Shown: positions 9,178 through 16,617 of the stretch, piece by piece
Layout of the letters: each line of letters starts with the position of its first letter
Numbering within the stretch: the stretch's first letter is position 1
NCBI GenBank assembly: GCA_963838385.1
Contig: CAWIRE010000006.1
Coordinates: 124,001-188,000, forward strand
Reading direction: 5' to 3'
Length of the DNA stretch: 64,000 nucleotides
DNA from: DAHUYF01 sp963838385
GTDB taxonomy: Bacteria > Pseudomonadota > Alphaproteobacteria > ATCC43930 > CGMCC-115725
The notes under the pieces: model-generated
Database searches by the model: none
Told to the model about the DNA's origin: nothing
The model's input: only the letters and a program-made list of their open reading frames with translations
Position numbers and translations under genes: made by a program

Positions 9178-10515
9178 ATGCAGGACATCGCCTTGGGGTC
9201 GACGCCTTGGTATCGCAGCCTGTCGCGCGGGCAGTGGAACGCGCTGCTGGCCGCCAATCTCGGCTGGCTGTTCGACGGCTACGAGACCTACGCGCTGATC
9301 CTCACCGTCGGGCTGGCGCTGCGCCAGCTGCTCGATCCCGCGCTCCATGCGGCGCTGCCGGCCTATGCCGGCACGGTCATCGCCATCACGCTGCTCGGCT
9401 GGGGCATCGGCGGGCTGATCGGCGGCGTGCTCGCCGACTACATCGGCCGCAAGCGCACCATGATGTTCGCCATCCTGGCCTATTCGCTGATGACCGGGCT
9501 GAGCGCGCTCTCCTGGAACTGGGAGTCGTTCGCCCTCCTGCGCTTCCTGGTCGGCATCGCCATCGGCTCGGAATGGGCGACCGGCACCTCGATCACCGCC
9601 GAGCTCTGGCCCGACGACGCCCGCGGCAAGGGCGCCGGGCTGATGCAATGCGGCCTCGGCATCGGCTTCTTCATCGCCTCCTTCGTCTGGCTGCTGGTGA
9701 GCCCCTACGGTCCCGGCGCCTGGCGCACCATGTATCTGATCGGCATCCTGCCGGCGCTGGTCACGCTGTGGATCCGCCGCGGCATCCCGGAATCGGCGCT
9801 GTGGGAAAGCGCCAACCACCGGCGGCGCGCCGCGGTCGAGCGCAAGCGCAGCGGCGCCGTGCTGGCGGAGCACGAGACGGCGCTGGCGCGCTTCACCCTG
9901 GTCGATCTCTTCGCCGATCCCGTGGTGCGGCGGCGCACGCTGATCGCGCTGCTGATGTCGCTGACCACGACGCTCGCCTGGTGGGGCATCTCCTCCTGGG
10001 TCCCGCCCTATATCGGCGCCACCGCCGCCAAGGCGGGGCTGTCGGCGCCGCAATGGGCGAGCTTTGCCGGCATGTCCTACAATGTCGGCGCGATCGCGGG
10101 CTATATCGGCCTGGGTTTCCTCGCCGACGTCTTCGGCCGCAAGCCGATCACCATGCTGTTCTTCGCCATGGCCTTCGTGCTGACGCCGGTGCTGTTCCTG
10201 TGGACGCACGAGCTGCATCTGCTGCTGCTGGTCGCCGGCATCAACGGCTTCTTCACCCTGGGCCAATATACCTGGATGTCGACCTGGCTGCCGGAGCTCT
10301 ACCCGACCCGGCTGCGCGCCACCGGCGTCGCCTTCAGCTTCAACGCGCCGCGCTTCGTGGCCTTTCTCGGGCCGCTGGTCGCCGGCACGCTGATCGTGCA
10401 GCTCGGCGGCTACGGCCTCGCGGCGGTGATCGTGGGCTTCATCTATATCCTGGGCTTCCTCGCCACGCCCTTCCTGCCGGAGACGCGCGGCAAGAAGCTG
10501 CCGGAGACGGTGTAG
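9178..10515 (+). CDS. MFS transporter, aromatic/organic acid:H+ symporter type
   Basis: This is a 445-residue permease with about 12 membrane spans. The motifs fit the aromatic-acid/sugar branches of the major facilitator superfamily: DGYETY in the first span, the loop 2-3 signature GVLADYIGRKRTM, GSEWATG in span 4, and a matching FLADVFGRKP after span 8. A strong Shine-Dalgarno (GGGGAGGAGAG) precedes the ATG, 18 bases after the iron-sulfur subunit gene, so it is co-transcribed with the hydroxylase. The natural reading is that it imports the hydroxylase substrate. The C-terminus ends near LPETRGKKLPETV, which is usual for this family. Confidence 0.88.
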   Translation: MQDIALGSTPWYRSLSRGQWNALLAANLGWLFDGYETYALILTVGLALRQLLDPALHAALPAYAGTVIAITLLGWGIGGLIGGVLADYIGRKRTMMFAILAYSLMTGLSALSWNWESFALLRFLVGIAIGSEWATGTSITAELWPDDARGKGAGLMQCGLGIGFFIASFVWLLVSPYGPGAWRTMYLIGILPALVTLWIRRGIPESALWESANHRRRAAVERKRSGAVLAEHETALARFTLVDLFADPVVRRRTLIALLMSLTTTLAWWGISSWVPPYIGATAAKAGLSAPQWASFAGMSYNVGAIAGYIGLGFLADVFGRKPITMLFFAMAFVLTPVLFLWTHELHLLLLVAGINGFFTLGQYTWMSTWLPELYPTRLRATGVAFSFNAPRFVAFLGPLVAGTLIVQLGGYGLAAVIVGFIYILGFLATPFLPETRGKKLPETV

Positions 10516-10546
10516 CAGGGTCCCGGAAAAAGCCGGGGTCACCGCG

Positions 10547-10987
10547 TCAGGGCGATCTCGTCGCCTGCGTTGCCACGGCGTCGAGCGCCGCGGCCATGGC
10601 ATCGACATTGGCGGCCACGACCGCGCCGAGGCCGTGGCGGCGCGCGAGCCAGTGCGGGTCGTAATAGGACAGCCACACCTTGCCGGCGTCATCCTGGAAG
10701 ACCAGCGCTTTCAGCGGCAGGTCGATGCCCATCGTCTGGTCGCGCTGCATGAGCGGCGTGCCGCCCTTGGCATTGCCGAAGATCAGCAGCTCGGTCGGCC
10801 GCAGCGGCAGCCCCACCGCGGCGGCGCCGGCGGCGTGGTCGATGCGGGCAAACACGGTCATGCCCTTGGCTTTGACCGCGGCTTCGAGCCGATCCATCGT
10901 CTCCTTCGGCCCGGCGCTGCTGGGAATGGTCGTCAACCCGTCCGCCGCCATCGCGCATCCTCCCCAGAGAAAGAGTCCGACCAGCAT
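10547..10987 (-). CDS. DUF302 domain protein, exported
   Basis: This is a small protein of about 146 residues. After a short hydrophobic leader (LVGLFLWGGCAMA) comes a DUF302 domain with the typical elements FARIDHAAGA, ELLIFGNAKGGTPLMQ and KVWLSYYDPHWLARRH. DUF302 proteins are mostly periplasmic; their biochemical role is not settled. The ATG at 10987 is the only good start, although upstream in-frame residues (TRRTGLACVT) also look like the n-region of a signal peptide, so the start is uncertain. It is convergent with the MFS gene, 31 bases apart, and a weak CCCGG/CCGGG hairpin lies between the two stops. Confidence 0.75.
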   Translation of the reverse strand: MLVGLFLWGGCAMAADGLTTIPSSAGPKETMDRLEAAVKAKGMTVFARIDHAAGAAAVGLPLRPTELLIFGNAKGGTPLMQRDQTMGIDLPLKALVFQDDAGKVWLSYYDPHWLARRHGLGAVVAANVDAMAAALDAVATQATRSP

Positions 10988-11212
10988 GGTGACACAGGCG
11001 AGCCCTGTCCGGCGGGTAACACTCCCGTGAAAACCGCGAAAAGCCGCTGTCCTGTCCGGGCCTCGATCCGCCGCGCGCATCGCCGTTCTCGCCGATTGTC
11101 GCCGGCAGTGTAGCCGCGTAAATGGATCGGCGACATTATCTGCGCGGCGCAGACACGTAGCAGCCCGGATCAATCGCTGCCTTCCATGGCGCGGATCGCT
11201 CGGGAGCCGGTG

Positions 11213-12166
11213 ATGCAAAATGAGGCAGAGATCTTCCGGGAGCTGGCGCCGCTGCTGCGGGTGCGGCCCGAGCTGCAGCAGCTCTGCCGCTTCGGCGCGC
11301 AATGGTCGTCGCCGCACGAGGCCGAGGCGCGGGGCTGGGCGCCGTTCCACATCGTCACCCATGGCGCCTGCCTGCTCGACGCCGGCGACCGCACCGGCCT
11401 TCTGCTCAAGGCGGGCGATGTGGCGGTGCTGCCGCATGGCGGCGCGCATACCATCCGCGCAGTCCCGACCGCCGCGGGCCGCAGCTCCGGCCTGCGCATC
11501 GAGCGGCGGCTGCACGACGCGCTGGTGGTGAAGAGCAATGTCGACGGCGAGCCCGATACCAAGCTGATCTGCGGCCGGCTGTGCTTCGAGCAGGCGCACG
11601 ACAATCTGGTGCTGGCGGCGCTGCCGGCGGTGGTGGTGCTCGACGGCGCGGCGGGGCGCGACGCCCTGCGCCTGCGGCGCATCATCGAGACGATCCAGGC
11701 CGAGCTCGAGGAAGACCGGCTCGGCGCCGCGCCGATCGCCGCGGCGCTGGCCAGCTCGCTGATGATGTTCGTGCTGCGGGCGCATTTCGAGAGCGAACGC
11801 GACGGCAGCGGCATCCTGGCGCTGCTCGCGCGGCGCCAGACGGCGCGCGCGCTCGCCGGCATGCTGACCGAGCCGGCGCGCGACTGGAAGCTCGACGAGC
11901 TGGCCGAACGCGCCAACACCTCGCGCGCGACGCTGGTGCGGCTCTTCCAGAAGACCGTCAACGCGGCGCCGCTCGCCTTCCTCGCGGAGCTGCGGCTCAC
12001 CATGGCGCGCCACCGGGTGCGGGCGACCACGCTGCCGCTCGCGGTGATCGCCGAGGAGGTGGGCTATCAATCGGAGACGGCGTTCAGCCGCGCCTATCAG
12101 CGCCGCTTCGCCATCGCGCCCGGCGCCGACCGCCGGGGTGGGGGCGAGGGTCGGCCCGGCGCCTGA
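11213..12166 (+). CDS. AraC-family transcriptional regulator with cupin sensor domain
   Basis: This is a 317-residue activator. The N-terminal half is a cupin-like domain (histidines in WAPFHIVTHG, then AGDVAVLPHGGAH near residues 70-85) of the type found in AraC regulators that sense small aromatic or reactive compounds. The C-terminal 100 residues hold two helix-turn-helix motifs, LDELAERANTSRATLVRLF and IAEEVGYQSETAFSRAY. I chose the ATG at 11213 because GGGAG precedes it; an in-frame ATG at 11186 has no site. It is divergent from the DUF302 gene, which it may control. Confidence 0.88.
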   Translation: MQNEAEIFRELAPLLRVRPELQQLCRFGAQWSSPHEAEARGWAPFHIVTHGACLLDAGDRTGLLLKAGDVAVLPHGGAHTIRAVPTAAGRSSGLRIERRLHDALVVKSNVDGEPDTKLICGRLCFEQAHDNLVLAALPAVVVLDGAAGRDALRLRRIIETIQAELEEDRLGAAPIAAALASSLMMFVLRAHFESERDGSGILALLARRQTARALAGMLTEPARDWKLDELAERANTSRATLVRLFQKTVNAAPLAFLAELRLTMARHRVRATTLPLAVIAEEVGYQSETAFSRAYQRRFAIAPGADRRGGGEGRPGA

Positions 12167-12194
12167 TCGGCGCGCCTGCCGGAGCGGCGGCGCC

Positions 12195-13577
12195 TCAGCG
12201 GGTGAGCCAGGCGCGGGCGCGCACGGTAAGGGCGGCGTAGGGGAAGATCCAGAACAGGGCGAAGACGGAAAAATAGGCGTAGAGGACGCCGTAGACGAAA
12301 TCGAGGGAGCGCTCGCTGCGCAGATAGTAGAGCATGTTCACCAGCGCCAGCACGCCGATCGCAGCCAGCATCCGCGTCAGCACGCGCGGGTCATGCGCCG
12401 CCATGCCGGCGAGCAGCACCAGGCTGACATACTGCACGGGAAAGCGCAGATTGGTGACACAGCGATCATAGAGCGCGATCAGCAGGGTCGGCAGCGGCCG
12501 CTTCCAGACGATGCGGGCGAAACGGATCTCCTCGCGGACATAGCTGCGATCCCAGCGGATGAGCATCTTGCACAGCTTGGCGTAGTCGGTCGGCACGAGG
12601 GTGTGCACCACGGCGCTGCGCTGATAGACCGCATCATAGCCGGCCTCGAACAGGTAATTGGTGAGCGCCCGGTCCTCGCCGAAGGTACACTGGCTGCCGA
12701 GAAAACGCTGGTTCTTCCAGGGCTCGAGAACCCGACGCACGGCGACGGCGCGCAGCGCCGTGAGCGCGCCGGGACAGCAGAACACATTGCCATAGGCGGA
12801 TTCGACGGACCGCATGAGGTCGAAGGAGAGGACAAACCGGACATGGAGCATGCGCGGGATGAGACCGCGCCGGTTATGGACGAGAACCTTGCCGGCCACG
12901 GCGCCCACCCGCTGGTCGCGGAACGGCGCGGCGATCGCCAGCAGCGCGTCGGGCGCGATCACGCTGTCCAAATCGATCGTCACCAGGATGTCGCCCCGCG
13001 CACGCTCGAAGCCCAGCGCCAAGGCGGCGCGCTTGCCGCGATTGCGCTCATGCCTGAGGGCGGTGACCAGTTCGGGGAAACGGTCCGCCGCCTGGCGGAT
13101 ATAGGTCCAGGTGTCGTCCTTGCTGCCATCGTCGATCACCAGGATCTCGAGCCGGTCGTGCGGATAATCCGCCTCGGCCACCGCCCGGATCGACTGCAGC
13201 ACCATGGCGCCTTCGTTATAGGCGGGGATGATCACGGTGAGCGACGGCGCGGCGGCGGGTGATACCGACGCGACCGGGCGATAGAACATCCAGACGATGG
13301 TACGGAAGGCGAGCAGCAGCATTCCCATGGCCATCCAGAGCACGGTGGGATAAACCAGCAATCGCAGCTCTTGATGCTGCGCCTCGAGCGCCAGCACGCG
13401 CCGGGCGAGGCTGCCGAGATTGTAGTAGGCGATCGCGGCGAGCCCCAGGAGCGTCGCCGCATAGATGAACCACACCCACCAGCCGGAAGGAACCTCCGCC
13501 GCCCGGCTCGTCGCCGCCGGCCGATCTTCCTGCGGCAAGCGGAGCGTCGCGTCAGCATAGCCCCGAACGTCATCCAT
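12195..13577 (-). CDS. Membrane glycosyltransferase family 2 (processive type)
   Basis: This is a 460-residue inner-membrane glycosyltransferase similar to NodC, hyaluronan synthase and poly-GlcNAc synthase enzymes. Two N-terminal membrane spans (around residues 30-50 and 80-105) precede a GT-A domain with VIIPAYNE (near 112), VIDDGS, the sugar-nucleotide-binding DLDS (near 204), the acceptor-side GED (near 296) and IRW (near 340, part of the QxxRW-like processivity motif). Several C-terminal spans follow. The start at 13577 (MDDVRGYAD) has GAGGAG upstream. No polysaccharide export genes adjoin it, so product and polymer are unknown. Confidence 0.87.
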   Translation of the reverse strand: MDDVRGYADATLRLPQEDRPAATSRAAEVPSGWWVWFIYAATLLGLAAIAYYNLGSLARRVLALEAQHQELRLLVYPTVLWMAMGMLLLAFRTIVWMFYRPVASVSPAAAPSLTVIIPAYNEGAMVLQSIRAVAEADYPHDRLEILVIDDGSKDDTWTYIRQAADRFPELVTALRHERNRGKRAALALGFERARGDILVTIDLDSVIAPDALLAIAAPFRDQRVGAVAGKVLVHNRRGLIPRMLHVRFVLSFDLMRSVESAYGNVFCCPGALTALRAVAVRRVLEPWKNQRFLGSQCTFGEDRALTNYLFEAGYDAVYQRSAVVHTLVPTDYAKLCKMLIRWDRSYVREEIRFARIVWKRPLPTLLIALYDRCVTNLRFPVQYVSLVLLAGMAAHDPRVLTRMLAAIGVLALVNMLYYLRSERSLDFVYGVLYAYFSVFALFWIFPYAALTVRARAWLTR

Positions 13578-13790
13578 CAAGACTTGCTCCTCACGCCGCT
13601 CGTGCCGCCGCGCCGTTCCATCGACGCCCGGCCTTCTGCCGGGGGGCGGCAACGCCACCTCATTTATGCGGTCTGGTCCCCTCTCATCCCTGCGCGCGCC
13701 AACGGGCATCCATGCGCCGCGTCGGAGGAGGGCGGAAAGGTCCATGCTAGCGACTGGCTCGACCTTCGGCCAGCCGAGAGGCAGTCAAAA

Positions 13791-13810
13791 TTGTGATATA
13801 TATTGTGACC
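13791..13810. promoter_or_regulatory. AT-rich direct repeat TTGTGA-N6-TTGTGA
   Basis: An AT-rich island in an otherwise very GC-rich context carries two TTGTGA copies 12 bases apart (one helical turn) around TATATA. It lies upstream of the glycosyltransferase (about 210 bases before its start) and beyond the end of the MaoC gene. It may be a promoter or a regulator site; no family is assigned. Confidence 0.35.
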
Positions 13811-13861
13811 AGGAGAGCGTCGCAGACAGCGCCAGGGCCCCGCCGGGAAGCTCCTGCAACC

Positions 13862-14320
13862 TCACGCGGCGCCCGCCTCGCGCAGCCGCAGCAGATGCAG
13901 GCAGAGCGCGGTCATGATGCGCTCGCCGCGCTGGTTGAAAGTGTCGTGGCGCATGGTGACGACGCCGCGGTCGGGCTTGCTCTGCGAGCGCTTGAGCTCG
14001 ACCACTGAGGCCACGGCATGGATGCGGTCGCCGGGGCGGAGCGGCTTCAGCCACTGCACCTCGCGCATGCCCGGCGAGCCCAGGATCGCCTCCGGCCAGA
14101 GGCGGAGATCGAAGAACAGGCGGAAGCTGAGGCTGAGCGTGTGCAGCCCCGACGCGACCAGACCGCCGAAGGCGGAGGCGGCCGCCGCCGCCTCGTCGAG
14201 ATGGAACTCCTGGGGATCGAAGCGCCGCGCGAAATCGACGATGTCGGCGGCGGAGATTTCGGTCGCGGCGGTGGTGAAGCTCCGGCCCACCGCCAGGTCC
14301 TCGAAATAAAGTCCCGCCAT
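13862..14320 (-). CDS. MaoC-like (R)-hydratase / hot-dog dehydratase
   Basis: This is a 152-residue hot-dog fold protein of the MaoC family, which hydrates enoyl-CoA or related thioesters. The expected features are an opening YFEDLAVG, the hydratase-2-like region around FDPQEFHLDEAAA (Asp/His active-site area, residues 39-51), GLVASGLHT, and GDRIHAVASVVE. The start codon ATG at 14320 lies four bases after the stop of the upstream FAD monooxygenase gene on the same strand, so the two are very likely one operon, suggesting a shared ring-degradation or side-chain pathway. Confidence 0.85.
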   Translation of the reverse strand: MAGLYFEDLAVGRSFTTAATEISAADIVDFARRFDPQEFHLDEAAAAASAFGGLVASGLHTLSLSFRLFFDLRLWPEAILGSPGMREVQWLKPLRPGDRIHAVASVVELKRSQSKPDRGVVTMRHDTFNQRGERIMTALCLHLLRLREAGAA

Positions 14321-14324
14321 CCGG

Positions 14325-15500
14325 TCAGACCCGGTGGCCGTAGAGCCAGTCGAGCATGGTGTAGTCGGTGGCCGAGCGCGCCGCCATCATCTCGTTGCGC
14401 AGCACCGCCCCCATGCCGTCGAGATGGAAGAAGGCGCCCATCGCCCGCGCCGTGATCTGGACGCGCGCGGTGCGTCGGGTGCGCGCCTGCTCATAGGCGG
14501 CGAGCGCCGCCGGCAGGTCGCCGGGCGAGGCCGCCACCAGCCCGGCCAGCGCCAGCGCGTCCTCGATCGCCTGGCAGGCGCCCTGGGCGATGTACTGGTA
14601 CATGGGATGGGCGGCGTCGCCCATCAGCGCGATGCGGTTCCTCGTCCAGCGCGCGATCGGCTTGCGATCGGTCATGATCCAGTGCCGGTCGCGCCACATC
14701 AGCGCGATGCAGTCGCGGATGTAGTCGCAGGTCTGCGCGTAATGCGCGTCGAGCTCGTCGGGCGTTCCCCAATCGTCGGAGGTGGCGCTGGGGCGCGGGC
14801 TGCGGAACACCGCGACCTGGTTGTAGAGCTCGCCGCGGCGCACCGGATACTGCACGAAATGCATGTCCGGGCCGACCCACATGACGACGTTGTCGAGCCC
14901 GGCATGGGCGGAGAGCCGCTCGATCGGGATGGCGCCGCGATAGGCGACGTAGCCGTCACGGATCGGCGCGTCGTCGGAAAAGAGCCGCCGCGCCGTCGAA
15001 TGCAGCCCGTCGGCGCCGATCAGGAGATCGGTCTCGTAGGCCGTGCCATCGGCGCAGCGCGCCCGCGCGCTCTCGCCGAGATCGTCGATCGCCGTGACGT
15101 CGCGCCGCGTCTCCAGGGTGATGCGCTTCTCCGCCCGGCAGGCCTCGAGCAGCACCGCGAGCAGGTCGCTGCGATGCATGACGATGTAGGGATGGCGGTA
15201 GCGCGCCGTGAACGCCTCGCCCAGATCGATTTCGGTGATGCGGGTGGCGGCGATCGCATCCATCCACACCAGCCGGCGGGGATAGACCGCGTGCTTGGCG
15301 ATCTCCGGCAGCACGCCGAGGTGATCGAGCACATGCATCGCGTTGGGCGCGAGCTGCAGACCGGCGCCGATCTCGCCGAACTCGGCGGATTTCTCGATGA
15401 CATGCACCGGCCGCCCGGCGCGAGCGAGCGCCAGCGCCGTGGCGAGCCCGCCGATGCCGCCGCCCACGATCAGGGTGGGCAGGCGCCCGGCGGGGGTCAC
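14325..15500 (-). CDS. FAD-dependent aromatic monooxygenase (salicylate / 3-hydroxybenzoate hydroxylase-like)
   Basis: This is a 391-residue class A flavin hydroxylase. The Rossmann GGGIGG is at about residues 12-17, the second FAD motif GADGLHS in the middle, and GDAAHPMYQY plus QGACQAIEDA near 298-318, the pattern of salicylate, 3-hydroxybenzoate 6- and 6-hydroxynicotinate 3-monooxygenases. The GTG at 15500 fits the family start and has GGAG seven bases upstream. No ATG is available in frame nearby. It is followed by the MaoC gene. With the molybdenum hydroxylase and Rieske system in the window it points to aromatic or N-heteroaromatic catabolism, but the substrate cannot be assigned. Confidence 0.87.
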   Translation of the reverse strand: MTPAGRLPTLIVGGGIGGLATALALARAGRPVHVIEKSAEFGEIGAGLQLAPNAMHVLDHLGVLPEIAKHAVYPRRLVWMDAIAATRITEIDLGEAFTARYRHPYIVMHRSDLLAVLLEACRAEKRITLETRRDVTAIDDLGESARARCADGTAYETDLLIGADGLHSTARRLFSDDAPIRDGYVAYRGAIPIERLSAHAGLDNVVMWVGPDMHFVQYPVRRGELYNQVAVFRSPRPSATSDDWGTPDELDAHYAQTCDYIRDCIALMWRDRHWIMTDRKPIARWTRNRIALMGDAAHPMYQYIAQGACQAIEDALALAGLVAASPGDLPAALAAYEQARTRRTARVQITARAMGAFFHLDGMGAVLRNEMMAARSATDYTMLDWLYGHRV

Positions 15501-15526
15501 GCCCCGGCTCCGTTGATGCGTGGCAT
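15497..15526 (-). other. Nine-codon leader frame overlapping the monooxygenase start
   Basis: An ATG with AAGGAG eight bases upstream opens a frame of nine codons (MPRINGAGA) whose TGA overlaps the GTG of the FAD monooxygenase (GTGA). This is the best ribosome-binding site in the region, so it could couple translation or be a leader; it could also be accidental. Confidence 0.35.
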
Positions 15527-15639
15527 AGTGCTGCTCCTTCGCGGTCTCGGACGGTGGCAGGCTGTTATATGCGCCGCCGCGCGCCGTCGCAAACGCCGCC
15601 GCCCGCGCGGCACGCGCCTGCAAGCGACCTCCCGGGCGA

Positions 15640-16617
15640 CTATTTCCCGCTTGCCAGCCAGACCGTCATGCCGGGTCGCAGCCCGGACGCGCCACGCTCG
15701 TCCTGCGGATCGGCCCGGAGCGACAGCGTGTTGAGATCGTGGTCGCCGACCGCGCGGGCCGCGCGCCAGGTCGCGTAGTCGCCGAGGGCGCGCAGCTCCG
15801 TGATCCGCGCCGCCAGGCGCCGCCCGTCGGCAGCGAGGAGGGTGACGGGCGAGCCGATGCGCAGCCCGGCAAGACGATCCTCGCGCAGCACGAAGCTGAA
15901 CCAGGTCTCGCCGGCGGCTTCCTCGGTCAGGATCGGGCGGCCGGGGATGATGGCCTCGCCCGGCTCGGCGGCGATCACGCGGACGATCCCGTCGGCCGGC
16001 GCGGTCAGGGTCGTCTTGGCAAGCCGGCGCTGCAGAACGGCGGCGGCAGCATCGGCGGCGGCAACCTTGGCGTCGGCGAGCGCGCGCTCCTCGGCGGTGG
16101 GCCCGGCCTTGGCTTCGGCAAGGCGCGCCTGCGCCAGCGCCAGCGCGGCCTGCGCGACGCCGACCTCGGCCGAGGATTTGTCCTTGTTCTGGCGGGACTC
16201 GGCCTGGCGGGCGGCGAGCTCGGATATTCTCGCGAATTGCTGCTCGGCCAGGGTCAGATCCGACTGCGCCTTGCCGACCTCCTGGGCCAGGATGTCGACC
16301 TGCTCCTGGCGCGGCCCGGCATAGACGCGCGCCCGCTCGGCGCGCCTCTCGTTGGCGTCGGCAATTGCGACATCGACGGCCGCGGCGAGCTCGGGATTGT
16401 CGAGGTCGACGAGCACCTCGCCCTGGCGCACGGCCTGGCCGGGCTTCACGCGGATGGCGGCGACCCGGCCGCTCACCTCCGAGGCGATGCGGATCTCGGT
16501 CGCCCGCACCATGCCGATGGGCGTCGCCGGCCGCGCCGGGGCGAACGCATAGGTCAGCGCCGCCCCGGCGAGGACGGCGGCGCCCAGCAGGGCGGCCAGA
16601 CGCCACGCCCTACGCAT
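15640..16617 (-). CDS. HlyD-family membrane-fusion protein (second of two)
   Basis: This is a 325-residue periplasmic adaptor anchored by one N-terminal span (residues 6-27). It has the half-lipoyl motif (EVSGRVAAIRVKPGQAV), a long Ala/Glu/Gln-rich coiled-coil hairpin (about 85-190), the returning lipoyl half (LTAPADGIVRVI) and a beta-barrel C-terminus. Its ATG overlaps the end of the double permease gene by eight bases, so the genes are translationally coupled. Its architecture matches the YhiI-type adaptors that work with ABC-2 permeases. It closes a three-gene operon adaptor-permease-adaptor. Confidence 0.88.
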   Translation of the reverse strand: MRRAWRLAALLGAAVLAGAALTYAFAPARPATPIGMVRATEIRIASEVSGRVAAIRVKPGQAVRQGEVLVDLDNPELAAAVDVAIADANERRAERARVYAGPRQEQVDILAQEVGKAQSDLTLAEQQFARISELAARQAESRQNKDKSSAEVGVAQAALALAQARLAEAKAGPTAEERALADAKVAAADAAAAVLQRRLAKTTLTAPADGIVRVIAAEPGEAIIPGRPILTEEAAGETWFSFVLREDRLAGLRIGSPVTLLAADGRRLAARITELRALGDYATWRAARAVGDHDLNTLSLRADPQDERGASGLRPGMTVWLASGK

